Shown: positions 27,831 to 37,441, counted from the stretch's first letter. The stretch: DNA of 59,175 nt from an uncultured Photobacterium sp. (GCF_947039875.1 NZ_CAMRAN010000024.1:1-59175), one strand, 5' to 3'. The notes: generated by a model from the sequence alone, not told the origin. Numbers and translations are program-made.

Positions 27831-28092
27831 TAAGTCCACTAACTCGATTGGGAATGCAATAAAAATATCTCGGAGAGAATAAACCTAGCCGCAGATGATG
27901 GCAGATTTATACCTTAGCCAAGTATTATCTCACAGACTTTAGTGTTTATCCCAATATTTGCATTATATTGGCTTCGAAAACATCACGATAAAAAAACAAA
28001 AATATCTCTAAAATCAAAAAAGGCTTATGCCATATGATATAAATATCGGCATAAACCTTATTTTTTAATAACCTATAATAAATTAATAGCTA
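27831..28092. other. Intergenic region upstream of the COG2509 gene
   Basis: It holds the start region of the flavoprotein gene and the end of the hexuronate operon, including its terminator. No other structure is visible. Confidence 0.5.
28017..28060 (-). terminator. Terminator of the GAG/hexuronate operon
   Basis: AAGGCTTATGCC at 28020-28031 pairs with GGCATAAACCTT at 28048-28059 (one G-T). A run of T follows on the minus strand. It lies about 190 bases after the hydrolase stop, so the small open frame at 28093-28224 is inside the transcript. Confidence 0.75.
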
Positions 28093-28224
28093 TTATTTCA
28101 CTAACTGACACTGACCAAATGTTTGCGGGTTGTGAAAGTTAGGTTTAGGTGTTTTGGGATTTATCCATGTCATCCACCCCATATCCAACTTGCCATCGGC
28201 TTGTTGCGTGAACTCTGCCCGCAT
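28093..28224 (-). pseudogene. Unidentified small ORF or gene remnant at the operon end
   Basis: Between the hydrolase stop and the operon terminator a minus-strand frame stays open for 43 codons from an ATG at 28224, and for about 64 codons from the previous stop, which lies inside the hydrolase gene. It has a natural-looking composition (LMRAEFTQQADGKLDMGW, then a Pro/Asn-rich end with FGQCQLVK). No ribosome site precedes the ATG. I do not recognise it. It may be the C-terminal remnant of a lost gene, for instance a polysaccharide-degrading enzyme, or a short real gene. Confidence 0.35.
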
Positions 28225-28252
28225 TAAAGCACACAATAATTGCGTTTGTTGT

Positions 28253-29305
28253 TTATTCTGCCAAATCAGCAACGGCGGTGGCAGCTAATAAAAATGCGCC
28301 AGCACCGTAATCAATATTATGTTCAAAGGCGACATCACGTGGGTTAAACGCTGGTAATTGTACCCAGCCCATCATGCCATTATCGTGAATACAGGTTTGT
28401 AATGCCGCCCATGAAATCTCAACCACAGGCAGATATGTTTCAGCATCAAGATGACCGTGTTTTATGCCCCACGCTAAACCGTAACAGAACAGCGCTGTAG
28501 CACTGCTTTCTGGTGCAGGGAAATTGTCAGGGTCGAGCAAACTTGTACGCCAAAAACCATCGGTTTGTTGATACTTAATGACTTCGGCGGCCAGTGAGGT
28601 AAATAGCGCCAAATACTTTTCACGCTGTGGGTAATCGTCAGGCATACGGGCTAATAAGCGTGGCACTGCGGCTAATACCCAGCCAATACCACGGCTCCAG
28701 AAAACTTTATTACCGCTAGCTTCTCGTAATTCACCACCATTACCATCAGGAATATAACGATAATCACGGTAGAATAAACCCGTTTCAGGATCGAGCAAAT
28801 GCTCAACTGAATCCCAAAATGCAGTGTTCATGTAATCGAGGTACTTAGGATCACCTGTGCGTTGGGTTAATGCAGCAAATGCGGGCGGTGCCATAAATAA
28901 TGAATCACACCACCACCAATCTTTACGACCCGGCTGTGGGCTCTCAACCATAATATCTAACGCTTTAATCGTTGGCTCTAACGCTTCAACTTGGTCAATT
29001 AATGGATACACATCAAGGTAAGCTTGGCAGCAAATATGATCATCAGCAAAACGATCATTAGGTCCAGTTCTAAAACCAGTATGAAGGGTATAATTCATTA
29101 CCCCATCAAGGTATTCATTATCATCTGTTGCAAGCCATGCTGCGGAGACACATGACCAAAATACGCCCCGCTCCCAGTCAGTATCTTTAATAAACCGGGT
29201 TTTACCACTACGACGAACCACACTGCGAGTCTGGTTTTGTGCTTGGTAACGATAAACTCGCTTCATTGCGGTTAAAATCGTTTCTTTTGAACCTAATGCT
29301 GCCAT
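28253..29305 (-). CDS. Unsaturated uronyl hydrolase, GH88/GH105 family
   Basis: A 350-residue (alpha/alpha)6-barrel enzyme of PF07470. It has no signal peptide and so is cytoplasmic. Likely catalytic acids are D88/D89 in FADDHICCQ and D134 in WWWCDSLFMAPP. FWSRGIGWVLAA and GFWRTSLLDP with ESSATALF follow. These features look closer to GH105 (YteR type) than to the classical GH88 Ugl. The family hydrates the 4,5-double bond of a non-reducing unsaturated uronate, releasing it as a keto acid and freeing the partner sugar. KduD/KduI next to it use that keto acid. With the PTS and hexosamine genes, the likely substrate is a chondroitin- or hyaluronan-type unsaturated disaccharide. Confidence 0.87.
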   Translation of the reverse strand: MAALGSKETILTAMKRVYRYQAQNQTRSVVRRSGKTRFIKDTDWERGVFWSCVSAAWLATDDNEYLDGVMNYTLHTGFRTGPNDRFADDHICCQAYLDVYPLIDQVEALEPTIKALDIMVESPQPGRKDWWWCDSLFMAPPAFAALTQRTGDPKYLDYMNTAFWDSVEHLLDPETGLFYRDYRYIPDGNGGELREASGNKVFWSRGIGWVLAAVPRLLARMPDDYPQREKYLALFTSLAAEVIKYQQTDGFWRTSLLDPDNFPAPESSATALFCYGLAWGIKHGHLDAETYLPVVEISWAALQTCIHDNGMMGWVQLPAFNPRDVAFEHNIDYGAGAFLLAATAVADLAE

Positions 29306-29317
29306 GAACTGCTCTCC

Positions 29318-30073
29318 TTAGCGTGCTAACCAACCACCATCAACCGCGATGGTGTAACCATTAATGTAATCACTTGCACTTGATGCTAAAAAGACCGCAG
29401 GCCCTTCTAAATCAGACGGTAATCCCCAACGATTAGCAGGAATACGCTCTAAAATTGCCGCGTTACGATCAGCATCGGCACGCAACGCTTCAGTATTGTC
29501 AGTCGCCATATAACCAGGGGCAATCGCATTGACATTAATCTTATGCTCAGCGAGTTCAGTGGCTAATGCTCGGGTTAGACCCATAACGGCTGATTTACTT
29601 GCGGTGTATGAAGGGACGCGAATGCCACCTTGGAAAGATAACATTGAAGCGATATTAATGATTTTGCCGCCATTGCCTTGTTCAACAAAACGTTTAGCGA
29701 CCGCTTGTGATAAGAAAAATAGTGTTTTTTGGTTAATGTTAATCACATCATCCCAATCACTTTCAGAAAATTGCAGCAGATCTTGACGACGAATAATACC
29801 AGCATTATTAATTAAAATATCAACATGCCCCATCACTTCTACTGCTTCTGCAACAATGCTTTCAAGCTTATCTTGCTGCATAAGGTTAGCGGTGATGTAA
29901 TGAAATTTACGTCCTAATGCTTCAATTTGTGCTTGGGTTTCAGGTGCTGGTTGATGACCAATACCCACAATATCAGCCCCTGCTTTTGCAAGTCCTAATG
30001 CCATACCTTGACCGAGACCTGTATTACAACCAGTCACAATCGCAACTTTACCGCTTAAATCAAACATATTCAT
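29318..30073 (-). CDS. kduD: 2-deoxy-D-gluconate 3-dehydrogenase / DhuD-type reductase (KduD)
   Basis: A 251-residue short-chain dehydrogenase. The cofactor motif TGCNTGLGQG starts at residue 14, NNAGI is near 90 and the catalytic YTASK follows S-containing IINIAS. KduD reduces 2,5-diketo-3-deoxygluconate to 2-keto-3-deoxygluconate. It lies between kduI and the hydrolase gene in a co-directional run, 12 bp before the latter. KDG kinase and aldolase, needed next, are not in the window. Confidence 0.92.
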   Translation of the reverse strand: MNMFDLSGKVAIVTGCNTGLGQGMALGLAKAGADIVGIGHQPAPETQAQIEALGRKFHYITANLMQQDKLESIVAEAVEVMGHVDILINNAGIIRRQDLLQFSESDWDDVININQKTLFFLSQAVAKRFVEQGNGGKIINIASMLSFQGGIRVPSYTASKSAVMGLTRALATELAEHKINVNAIAPGYMATDNTEALRADADRNAAILERIPANRWGLPSDLEGPAVFLASSASDYINGYTIAVDGGWLAR

Positions 30074-30158
30074 CGAGTTCTATCCTTGTAAAGTAGCGCC
30101 AACGCTAGCCAGCACTACTTGCTAAATAAATTAACGCGTTACGGTGAAAAACTAAGGC

Positions 30159-30989
30159 TTATTTAAGATCGCTCATCGCGACATGATCCATATCGTGGAA
30201 GGTTTGGTTCTCACCTACCATGCCCCAAATAAAGGTATAAGACGCCGTACCCACACCAGAGTGAATTGACCAACTTGGACTGATCACTGCTTGCTCATTA
30301 CGCACCACGATATGGCGCGTTTCTTGGGGCTCACCCATGTAATGGAACACGATGTTGTCTTGGCTCATATCAAAGTACAAATACACTTCCATACGACGCT
30401 CATGGGTATGACATGGCATGGTATTCCACAAGCTGCCAGCAGCCAGCTCAGTCATGCCCATTAATAGTTGGCAGGTTGGTAACACAGAAGGATGTAAATA
30501 CTTATAAATCGTGCGAACATTACAGTTTTCTTGGCTACCAATTTGCTCTGGAGATGCATCTTCACGGGTAATTTTACGGGTTGGATAGCTGTGATGAGCA
30601 GGCGCACAATTTAAATAGAAACGTGCAGGTTTATCGGCAACGACACTTTCAAAACGAATATCTTGTGCGCCCATGCCAACATAAATAGCTTCGCGTGAGC
30701 CAATTTCAAAAGTCTCACCATCAACAATCACTAATCCTGGCGCACCGATATTAATCACACCTAATTCACGACGTTGTAAAAAGTAATCAACACCAATCTC
30801 TTTACCACCTTCAAACACAATAGCCGCAGTCGTCGGCACGGCCGCACCCACAATAATGCGATCGATATGGCTATAAGTAAGATTAATTTCACCGGCTTGA
30901 AACATATTTTCAATTAAGAATTGCTCACGAATACCCGCAGTATCTAATTGCTTGGCATGCTGACTATGAATTGGTTGACGAATTTCCAT
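30159..30989 (-). CDS. kduI: 5-dehydro-4-deoxy-D-glucuronate isomerase (KduI)
   Basis: A 276-residue cupin isomerase that turns 5-keto-4-deoxyuronate into 2,5-diketo-3-deoxygluconate (called DhuI when it acts on GAG-derived uronate). The zinc ligands H194, H196 and E201 ([11 protein letters not shown]) and H243 (WSIHSG) are all visible and match the E. coli enzyme within two positions. Length is typical. It acts directly on the product of the GH88/105 hydrolase and feeds KduD, its downstream neighbour. Confidence 0.94.
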   Translation of the reverse strand: MEIRQPIHSQHAKQLDTAGIREQFLIENMFQAGEINLTYSHIDRIIVGAAVPTTAAIVFEGGKEIGVDYFLQRRELGVINIGAPGLVIVDGETFEIGSREAIYVGMGAQDIRFESVVADKPARFYLNCAPAHHSYPTRKITREDASPEQIGSQENCNVRTIYKYLHPSVLPTCQLLMGMTELAAGSLWNTMPCHTHERRMEVYLYFDMSQDNIVFHYMGEPQETRHIVVRNEQAVISPSWSIHSGVGTASYTFIWGMVGENQTFHDMDHVAMSDLK

Positions 30990-31064
30990 GAAAAACCTCT
31001 TAAATCATTACATTATTCAGTATCCATACCATCAAAATACGGCATAAATACTGACGAATTATTG

Positions 31065-32219
31065 CTATTGATGCGATGTTGGGTAATACCACTCACCGTC
31101 AATTAACGTTGCTTGAATTTCAAATTGCGTATTAAGCACGGCAAAGCTGGCGTTGTAGCCTGTTGCTATCGCACCTAATTGATGATCAATGCCTAAATAT
31201 TTTGCAGGCACAGCGGTTGCCATCTGAATCGCTTCCCACTCAGGAACATTGGCTAACATAACCATATTGCGAATGGCTTGATCTAAACTACACGTGCTTC
31301 CTGCCAAAGAGCCATCATCAGTACGCGCTTCACCATTGGTCACGTTAACCATCTGCGCGCCAAGTTGGTACTTGCCATCATCAAGGCCACCAGCACGCAT
31401 ACAGTCAGTAATTAATGCCATGCCTTGATAGCCTTTGATACGATAAGCAAGTTGCATCATCACCGGGTGAACATGAATACCATCAGCAATCAGTTCAACT
31501 AACATATCGTGATAAAGCACCGCCCCTGCACAACCGGGTTCTCGATGATGTAAGCCACTCATACCGTTAAATAAATGCACACCACAATCCGCTCCATGTT
31601 GGTGCGCTTGGGTTACTTGTTCAAAATTGGCATTGGTATGTGCTATCGAAGTTTTAATGCCGTTATCGGTTAACCATTGAATCGCTTCATTAGCGCCGTC
31701 ATACTCTGGTGCTAACGCAACGCGTAATAATGAATCTGCAGCCACTTCTTTTAATTCTGCTAACGCCACAATGGTTGGCGCGGTTAAGTATTGAGTTGGG
31801 TGTGAACCACGGTGAGTTGCAGTAAAATAAGGTCCTTCAAGAAAGCTACCTAATAACGTGGCACCTTGTTGTGGCTGCTCACAGTAATTACGCACCACCT
31901 GTAAAGCCGAAACAATATTCTGCCACGGTGCGGTAACGGTTGTTCCAACCCATGCCACTACGCCTGTAGCAGGTAATGCTTGAGCTATGGTTTGTAAAGC
32001 TTGTGGTGTTGCATCCATAACATCAGCGCCTGCACGGCCATGAATATGAATATCGATAAAACCAGGGACTAATGTTTGATCTTCTAATTCAATCACTTCA
32101 CAATCAAAAGGTCGGCTATCAGTAACGCATTCAACCTTACCGCTATTCACTACAACATAGTGGTTATAACGGATCCCTGTGGGGGTGAATATACGCTGTG
32201 GATGAAGTGCAAAACGCAT
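31065..32219 (-). CDS. nagA: N-acetylhexosamine-6-phosphate deacetylase (NagA/AgaA type)
   Basis: A 384-residue amidohydrolase. Family stretches are DIHIHGRAGADV near residue 56, LEGPYFTATHRGSH near 130 (metal-binding Glu), IAHTNAN and HLFNGMSGLHHREPG near 195-230, and LITDCMRAGG with the catalytic Asp near 275. It deacetylates GlcNAc-6-P or GalNAc-6-P. Within a cluster that has agaS and kbaZ it most likely serves as AgaA on GalNAc-6-P. The gene starts two bases after the PTS IIA stop. NagA and AgaA cannot be separated by motif alone. Confidence 0.9.
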   Translation of the reverse strand: MRFALHPQRIFTPTGIRYNHYVVVNSGKVECVTDSRPFDCEVIELEDQTLVPGFIDIHIHGRAGADVMDATPQALQTIAQALPATGVVAWVGTTVTAPWQNIVSALQVVRNYCEQPQQGATLLGSFLEGPYFTATHRGSHPTQYLTAPTIVALAELKEVAADSLLRVALAPEYDGANEAIQWLTDNGIKTSIAHTNANFEQVTQAHQHGADCGVHLFNGMSGLHHREPGCAGAVLYHDMLVELIADGIHVHPVMMQLAYRIKGYQGMALITDCMRAGGLDDGKYQLGAQMVNVTNGEARTDDGSLAGSTCSLDQAIRNMVMLANVPEWEAIQMATAVPAKYLGIDHQLGAIATGYNASFAVLNTQFEIQATLIDGEWYYPTSHQ

Positions 32220-32221
32220 AA

Positions 32222-32665
32222 TTACAGTCCGTCTTCACATTCAAGTTCAGCTGATTGCGTCATCATATTATTAAGCTCACGACGCATGTCTTTCATGCAT
32301 GACATACCAATATCAAGTAAGGTATCAACAAGATCGGTTAGATCAGCATCATCACGCTCAAAGGCAGCATTGGCGATCATCGGTAAATTCGCACCACCAA
32401 TAAGTTCAACATTAGGGGTGTCCATCACAATAGCTAAGGCGCGATTGGCAGGAGAACCACCAGGAATATCAGTTAAAAACAACACTCCATCACCGCTATC
32501 CACATCCGCAGCCGCTTGGCGTAAAGCCTGTTCTAGCTCATCGGTAGACATGGTTTCAACAAAATCTACATATGTCATTTGTTCTTGCTCACCCGCGATA
32601 GCACGAACAGCCGACTCCATACCTGATGCAAAGTTAATATGCCCTGAAACAACGATACCAATCAT
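32222..32665 (-). CDS. PTS system, mannose-family EIIA component (AgaF-like)
   Basis: A 147-residue cytoplasmic EIIA-Man domain. The phosphorylated histidine is H9 in IGIVVSGHINFASG; LTDIPGGSPAN and ELIGGANLPM are the other family stretches. It accepts phosphate from HPr and hands it to EIIB. It is separated from the IID gene by an 86-bp gap with a G/C hairpin and is followed directly by nagA. It belongs to the four-part permease IIB-IIC-IID-IIA of this locus. Confidence 0.92.
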   Translation of the reverse strand: MIGIVVSGHINFASGMESAVRAIAGEQEQMTYVDFVETMSTDELEQALRQAAADVDSGDGVLFLTDIPGGSPANRALAIVMDTPNVELIGGANLPMIANAAFERDDADLTDLVDTLLDIGMSCMKDMRRELNNMMTQSAELECEDGL

Positions 32666-32684
32666 GATTCTTTCCTTGAATATA

Positions 32685-32706
32685 AAGGGGGAACGATGCC
32701 CCCCTT
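32685..32706 (-). other. G/C hairpin between IID and IIA genes
   Basis: AAGGGGG at 32685-32691 pairs with the CCCCC-TT stretch at 32700-32706 around a 7-8 base loop. There is no T-run, so it probably protects or shapes the mRNA between PTS cistrons and sets their ratio. Confidence 0.5.
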
Positions 32707-32751
32707 GAGACTATTGATAATGACAAATATCAATACAAAACAATTTATTAA

Positions 32752-33645
32752 CTACAAAATACCGATTAGATGGCCTATTACACCTGCCGCTAGTGTGCTG
32801 AAAATCAACACTGGAGGCTTAGCCCAGAATCCTGTACCTTTCACCATTTTAAGCATGAAGAACACCAGCATCAGTGGCAGAATATTCGGCATCACTTTGT
32901 CAAATAATGCGGTCTGTAAATCCACCACCTTCCCTCCCAGTTCGAGGCTGAGGGTGGTCTGCACCTTGATAAAGGTCGCGGAAAGCGCACCAATAACAAA
33001 GATACCCATAATATTGGCGGCTTTTGCCAATTTCTCGGTTGAATCGCTCATGTTAACCATCGCGGCAGTACCCGCTTTGTAACCCATGAACATCAAGCCA
33101 AAGTAAACCGCAAAGTGAACAATTTGGTATAAGAAGAAGAACACAAATGGACCAGCAATAGACCCTTCCATTGCAATTGACGCACCTAATGCAAGCGTTA
33201 ATGGCATCAATGTCATGTGGTCGATAGCATCACCAATACCACCTGTTGGTCCCATTCCCGCCACTTTCATTACGTTAACGGTTGATGGTTTTTCTTTGTT
33301 CTCTTCCATCGCAATTGCTGTACCTAATAAGAAGGTAAACAGCTTAGGTGAAGCATTGAAAAACTGCAGATGGTTCTTTAATGCTTTCGCCAAATCCGCT
33401 TTATTATCACCATGGATTTTCTTCAGTGCAGGAATAATTGAGTAAGCAAAACCACCCGCTTGCATACGTTCAAAGTTGAAGTTACCTTCCATGAATAAAC
33501 CACGGATTGCACATATCCACAGGTCTTTCTTGGTGATCACTTTTTGTGGCGTGGTATCTTCATATGCATCGATATCATCAACCAAATTGATATGTTCTTG
33601 CGTGTTTTTATCGCGAAGTGTTCCCGCTGTGATATCAGATGCCAT
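32752..33645 (-). CDS. PTS system, mannose-family EIID component
   Basis: A 297-residue inner membrane subunit. I start at the ATG at 33645, which overlaps the IIC stop by 11 bases with GAGGA nine bases ahead; the longer frame to 33726 has an unlikely N-terminus. Family stretches include FERMQAGGFAYSIIP near residue 60 and GMGPTGGIGDAIDHMTLMPL near 135, followed by C-terminal hydrophobic segments. Together with IIC it forms the sugar channel. The cluster suggests an unsaturated GAG disaccharide or GalNAc as substrate. Confidence 0.92.
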   Translation of the reverse strand: MASDITAGTLRDKNTQEHINLVDDIDAYEDTTPQKVITKKDLWICAIRGLFMEGNFNFERMQAGGFAYSIIPALKKIHGDNKADLAKALKNHLQFFNASPKLFTFLLGTAIAMEENKEKPSTVNVMKVAGMGPTGGIGDAIDHMTLMPLTLALGASIAMEGSIAGPFVFFFLYQIVHFAVYFGLMFMGYKAGTAAMVNMSDSTEKLAKAANIMGIFVIGALSATFIKVQTTLSLELGGKVVDLQTALFDKVMPNILPLMLVFFMLKMVKGTGFWAKPPVLIFSTLAAGVIGHLIGIL

Positions 33646-34405
33646 CTTCAAATTCCTCTGCTTGGTTGTTAGAGCCGCCGTTGTTTGAACCGCTAAAGAA
33701 GTAGTACAGTGCTGCAATTGAAGCACCGATTATTGCAACCGCCATAATGGGTAGTTTTAAGTAAGTTGTCATAACGAAGCCAATAAAGAACACCCCTGCC
33801 ACTTCTTTTGACCACATGATTTTCAACAACATCGCAAAACCAATCGCAGGAACCATCTTGGCACCAATACCTAAGCCTTCTAATAATGCTTTTGGTGCAT
33901 TTTCATCAATCCAAGTTGCTGCATGTTCACCAAAGTAAACTGTGATAAAAGCGACGAAGGCATACAACAATGCACGTAATGAGATCGTTGTAATCAGAAG
34001 CTTATCAATACCAGCAGAATCACCACGCTCTGCAAAGCTATCAGCTTTACCCATTGTGAATGATGTCATTGCAAAGAAACCGATAACCAACATCTGCATC
34101 ATTACTGCAATCGGCATACCTACGCCCATTGCCACTTCTGCTGATTGACCCGTCATCACTGCAAACGCAACCGCAGCAATCGTACCCATTGTTACATCGG
34201 GTGGCTGAGCACCCGCATTAGGCACTAGACCTAACCAAGCAAGTTCTAACGTCGCACCTGCAATCAAACCAATTTGCATGTCACCCATGATCAAGCCCAC
34301 AACTGGACCTGTAATAAGCGGACGGTGAATATTCAATGCAACATCGTATTTATCGATACCGCAGAAAAATGCCCACACCGCTACTAACGCAGCTTCTAAA
34401 AACAT
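33635..34405 (-). CDS. PTS system, mannose-family EIIC component
   Basis: A 256-residue inner membrane subunit with about seven hydrophobic segments. The family stretch RPLITGPVVGLIMGDMQIGLIAGATLEL is at residues 28-55, and NAGAQPPDVTMGTI follows. It makes the translocation path with IID. Its C-terminal tail is rich in N, Q and E (SGSNNGGSNNQAEEFEDG) and overlaps the IID start. A ribosome site is present upstream of the ATG at 34405. Confidence 0.92.
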   Translation of the reverse strand: MFLEAALVAVWAFFCGIDKYDVALNIHRPLITGPVVGLIMGDMQIGLIAGATLELAWLGLVPNAGAQPPDVTMGTIAAVAFAVMTGQSAEVAMGVGMPIAVMMQMLVIGFFAMTSFTMGKADSFAERGDSAGIDKLLITTISLRALLYAFVAFITVYFGEHAATWIDENAPKALLEGLGIGAKMVPAIGFAMLLKIMWSKEVAGVFFIGFVMTTYLKLPIMAVAIIGASIAALYYFFSGSNNGGSNNQAEEFEDGI

Positions 34406-34447
34406 GATTTATTCCTTTTTACACGTTTGGCGTTTGACTATCGCGAT

Positions 34448-34948
34448 TTAAGCAGCGCTGGTAGCCAGTTCAAGTACATTGATTGGTTTCTGATCAGGCG
34501 TATTTTGAATGGTACAAGTTACCCCTTTTGCAACCATGCGTTCAAAAGCATTAATATCTTTATCATCAACGGAAACTGTCTTATGAATCTGACGCTTACC
34601 TTCGTGGTAGTGCATATTACCGACATTACAATGGGCAATGGGCACACCACCTTCAACTAACCGAGCAACGTCAGTTGGGTTATTACATAAAATAAAAATC
34701 TTTTGTTGAGGAGAAGCCTTACCGATGACATCAATTGTTTTTTGGATTGAGAAGAAACGCACTGCGTATTCCCCTCCCGCTGATGCTTTCATTCCAGCTT
34801 GCATAAAAGCCGCGTTAGGACCATCTGCTGCATCGTCATTAGCCACTAAAATAAGATTAGCGCCTGAATGTTTACCCCAAGTAATACAAATTTGACCATG
34901 TAACAAACGTTCATCAATTCGTGTCCATACAATATTTGGCGTTGTCAT
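34448..34948 (-). CDS. PTS system, mannose-family EIIB component
   Basis: A 166-residue cytoplasmic EIIB-Man domain. The phosphorylated histidine is H17 in IDERLLHGQICITW, and LVANDDAADGP follows. It passes phosphate from EIIA to the sugar during transport. In E. coli Aga terms it corresponds to AgaV/AgaB; in streptococcal GAG clusters to the GAG-specific IIB. It is the first PTS gene after agaS. Confidence 0.92.
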   Translation of the reverse strand: MTTPNIVWTRIDERLLHGQICITWGKHSGANLILVANDDAADGPNAAFMQAGMKASAGGEYAVRFFSIQKTIDVIGKASPQQKIFILCNNPTDVARLVEGGVPIAHCNVGNMHYHEGKRQIHKTVSVDDKDINAFERMVAKGVTCTIQNTPDQKPINVLELATSAA

Positions 34949-34977
34949 GACTGTTCTACCTTTCGTAATTATTTAAA

Positions 34978-36141
34978 TTAATTAGATAAATCGTGAATAG
35001 TAACTCCTTGTACTACACGGTTTACTTCACCAGTAGGACATGGGTTATCAGGTGTATTTCCTAACGCTAGCGCACGATGAAAAGCATACATTTGCGCATA
35101 TAGCATATAAGGGAAAAGTAATTCGATGTCCGTTGCGGCTTCCATGCTAGAAACGCGAATAACATCAGCACGTGTTTCAATCTCATCCGCTTGTGCTGTA
35201 ATCGCTACCACTTGTGCTGCAATATTATCGCGGCAAATTTCAGCTAACAGATCAAGGTCATATTTACGGGTATATGAATCGTTACTAATGAACACCACAA
35301 TCATCGTGTTCTGATTAACAATCGATTTTGGTCCGTGGCGGAACCCTAATGGCGAATCGTATGTAGCAACAACTTTGCCAGCGGTTAACTCAAGAAGTTT
35401 CAATGCCGACTCTTGAGCTAAACCTTGTAAACCACCACTGCCTAAATAAATAACCCGCTCTAGTTTCTGATCAGCAGTATCCTTTATTTGGCTATTCAAA
35501 TCTTTGATCAAACCCACAGAACACTTACAAATGCTTTCGATTTCTTTCGTGTAATCGTTGCCATACATTAAAATCGAAAAAGCAGCCAGCATCATTGATG
35601 AAAAACTTGATGTCATGGCAAAAGATTGATCATTGGTCTCGGCTGGCATCAGAAGTGCAAGTGATCGCTTATCATTGTCGCAACACTTGTATAACTTTCC
35701 ATCAGCATTACAGGTCAGTACTAAATGAAAACATTCGGTTAATGTTTGATTGGCAAGTTCAACCGCAGCCACACTTTCAGGGCTATTGCCAGAGCGGGCA
35801 AACGACACCAATAACGTAGGAATATTTTCGGCAAAACACTGCTTAGGATTAGAAACAATATCAGTGGTTGACATCGCTTCAACGCGACGTTGTAAACGCT
35901 GAGTCAACCCTAACGCTAATGAACGTCCGGCAAAGGCAGACGTACCTGCTCCCGTTAAAACGATGCGCAGATTTGGGTAACTATAGACATGGTCCATAAA
36001 GTGCTTAATTTGTGGTTCACACTCACGCGTAATTGCAGCTGTTTGCGCCCAACAAGCGGGTTGTTGATTGATTTCTTTCGCTGTCCAATAACCAGATAAA
36101 CGTTCTAATTCAGCGACTGAATAACCTAAATATTGTTCCAT
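34978..36141 (-). CDS. agaS: AgaS-type galactosamine-6-phosphate deaminase/isomerase
   Basis: A 387-residue protein with two SIS domains. LTGAGTSAFAGRSLALG (about 61-77) and SFARSGNSPESVAA (about 112-125) are in the first; LGSGGLQGLAQESALKLLELTAGKV (about 235-260) and FRHGPKSIVNQNT are in the second. AgaS turns galactosamine-6-phosphate into tagatose-6-phosphate plus ammonia. Its place between kbaZ and the PTS genes agrees. It is cytoplasmic, and its start lies five bases before the preceding gene's stop region, so translation is tightly linked. Confidence 0.9.
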   Translation of the reverse strand: MEQYLGYSVAELERLSGYWTAKEINQQPACWAQTAAITRECEPQIKHFMDHVYSYPNLRIVLTGAGTSAFAGRSLALGLTQRLQRRVEAMSTTDIVSNPKQCFAENIPTLLVSFARSGNSPESVAAVELANQTLTECFHLVLTCNADGKLYKCCDNDKRSLALLMPAETNDQSFAMTSSFSSMMLAAFSILMYGNDYTKEIESICKCSVGLIKDLNSQIKDTADQKLERVIYLGSGGLQGLAQESALKLLELTAGKVVATYDSPLGFRHGPKSIVNQNTMIVVFISNDSYTRKYDLDLLAEICRDNIAAQVVAITAQADEIETRADVIRVSSMEAATDIELLFPYMLYAQMYAFHRALALGNTPDNPCPTGEVNRVVQGVTIHDLSN

Positions 36142-36145
36142 GTGT

Positions 36146-37441
36146 TTAAACCTCTGCGATTAATTTTTCAGTACATGCTTGAGAGTAAGCACGTAAAACT
36201 TGACGAATAGTGTCTAATACCAACGCTTTAGGGTCTGATGAGATTAAGCCTTCACGCAGATGTTGAAATTGCTGTGGCATATATTGACTAAGAAGGGGTA
36301 ACGGAATATCAACTCGAGATAAATTTCTAAATAAGGTTGCTTGGGCTTGATTAATCACACTATCAGGCCAGTAATAACGCATGCGATCACTAAAGCTAAA
36401 GCAACGTGAGAAGCGCTGCTCTGATTCGTTACCATGATAGTATTTTTGCCAATGCTGTGGCGCTTCACACATTTGTGCTTCAATGCATTCTCTTAAATTT
36501 GAGCAATGCGCTTTAGGAATAATTTCAGCTTCTATTTCACATAAATTAAATAACGCTTCACGCATAGCAAAAGTTAAAGCTGGGCCCACTTTTAAAATCG
36601 CAAAGTGGTCTTGTACTAATTGACGATAAGCGGCATGAGTTTGATAGTCTGTCGAGTGTGCTTCAAATACCATGTGAGGAAAATTATCAACCACACCACT
36701 GAGCGCATTCGCTTTCTCTGGGCAATAATCAATAACACCGGTATGATCAAATTCAACCCCAGGTTGAACCACCAATCCAATCACACGTGTCCAACAATCA
36801 GCTATATTTGCAGCAGCAAACGCACGTTGATGAGTTTCGATTGTTTTCATTGCAGCTTGTGGTGACGTTACTTCCACCGTATTTAAGGTTTCTGCTGCAC
36901 CACCAGGTACAGGAACTTCAGTACCAATGACATACACTAAATCACTATAGCCAAAAGATGCTATCGCTGTTTTTTCAGCTATAGCCCCCAAACGAGCGGC
37001 ACGTTCAGCAACGATATCATCAGAAAGAGGCATCGGATCATCAGCACAAGACATGCTGCAATCGAGGTGGATTTTCTTAAAACCAGCAGCAACATAAGCA
37101 GCAATTAAATCATCGGCATTCACCATCGCATCAGTTGCAGTAAGGTGTTGCCAGCGATTAGGGCCTAAATGATCGCCACCTAAGATAAGATTTTCGGTAG
37201 GAAAATTGAATTGTTCAGCCATGGCTAATACAAAGTGACGAAAATCAATGGGTGTCATTCCGGTGTAACCACCAAATTGATCAACTTGATTTGACGTTGC
37301 TTCGATTAATAAAACTGAATTGTCGTCCAACGCTTGAGAAAATGCCGCTTCAATAACCAGCGGGTGTGCAGAGCAAACAGCATAAATACCATTGTTGCCG
37401 CCTGCTTTATGACGTTGAACGAGAGTTTGTAGCGTGTTCAT
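36146..37441 (-). CDS. kbaZ: Tagatose-1,6-bisphosphate aldolase non-catalytic subunit (KbaZ/GatZ family)
   Basis: A 431-residue protein of the KbaZ/GatZ family, which is needed for full activity and stability of the aldolase KbaY/GatY. Family stretches are [21 protein letters not shown] (residues 44-64, in part), [14 protein letters not shown] near 85 and [14 protein letters not shown] near 120. GGAG lies seven bases before the ATG at 37441. The catalytic partner KbaY is not in the window, so it must be elsewhere or be replaced. It is the first metabolic gene of the operon, 50 bp after agaR. Confidence 0.9.
   Translation of the reverse strand: MNTLQTLVQRHKAGGNNGIYAVCSAHPLVIEAAFSQALDDNSVLLIEATSNQVDQFGGYTGMTPIDFRHFVLAMAEQFNFPTENLILGGDHLGPNRWQHLTATDAMVNADDLIAAYVAAGFKKIHLDCSMSCADDPMPLSDDIVAERAARLGAIAEKTAIASFGYSDLVYVIGTEVPVPGGAAETLNTVEVTSPQAAMKTIETHQRAFAAANIADCWTRVIGLVVQPGVEFDHTGVIDYCPEKANALSGVVDNFPHMVFEAHSTDYQTHAAYRQLVQDHFAILKVGPALTFAMREALFNLCEIEAEIIPKAHCSNLRECIEAQMCEAPQHWQKYYHGNESEQRFSRCFSFSDRMRYYWPDSVINQAQATLFRNLSRVDIPLPLLSQYMPQQFQHLREGLISSDPKALVLDTIRQVLRAYSQACTEKLIAEV

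Noticed and set aside
32160..32708. Plus-strand frame of 182 codons
   Set aside because: It is antisense to the PTS IIA gene and the start of nagA, both secure; composition is Ser/Ile-rich shadow type.
32222..34948. PTS for mannose/glucose
   Set aside because: The family is mannose-type, but the operon (agaS, kbaZ, kduI, kduD, uronyl hydrolase) argues for an amino-sugar or GAG substrate; mannose itself is not supported.
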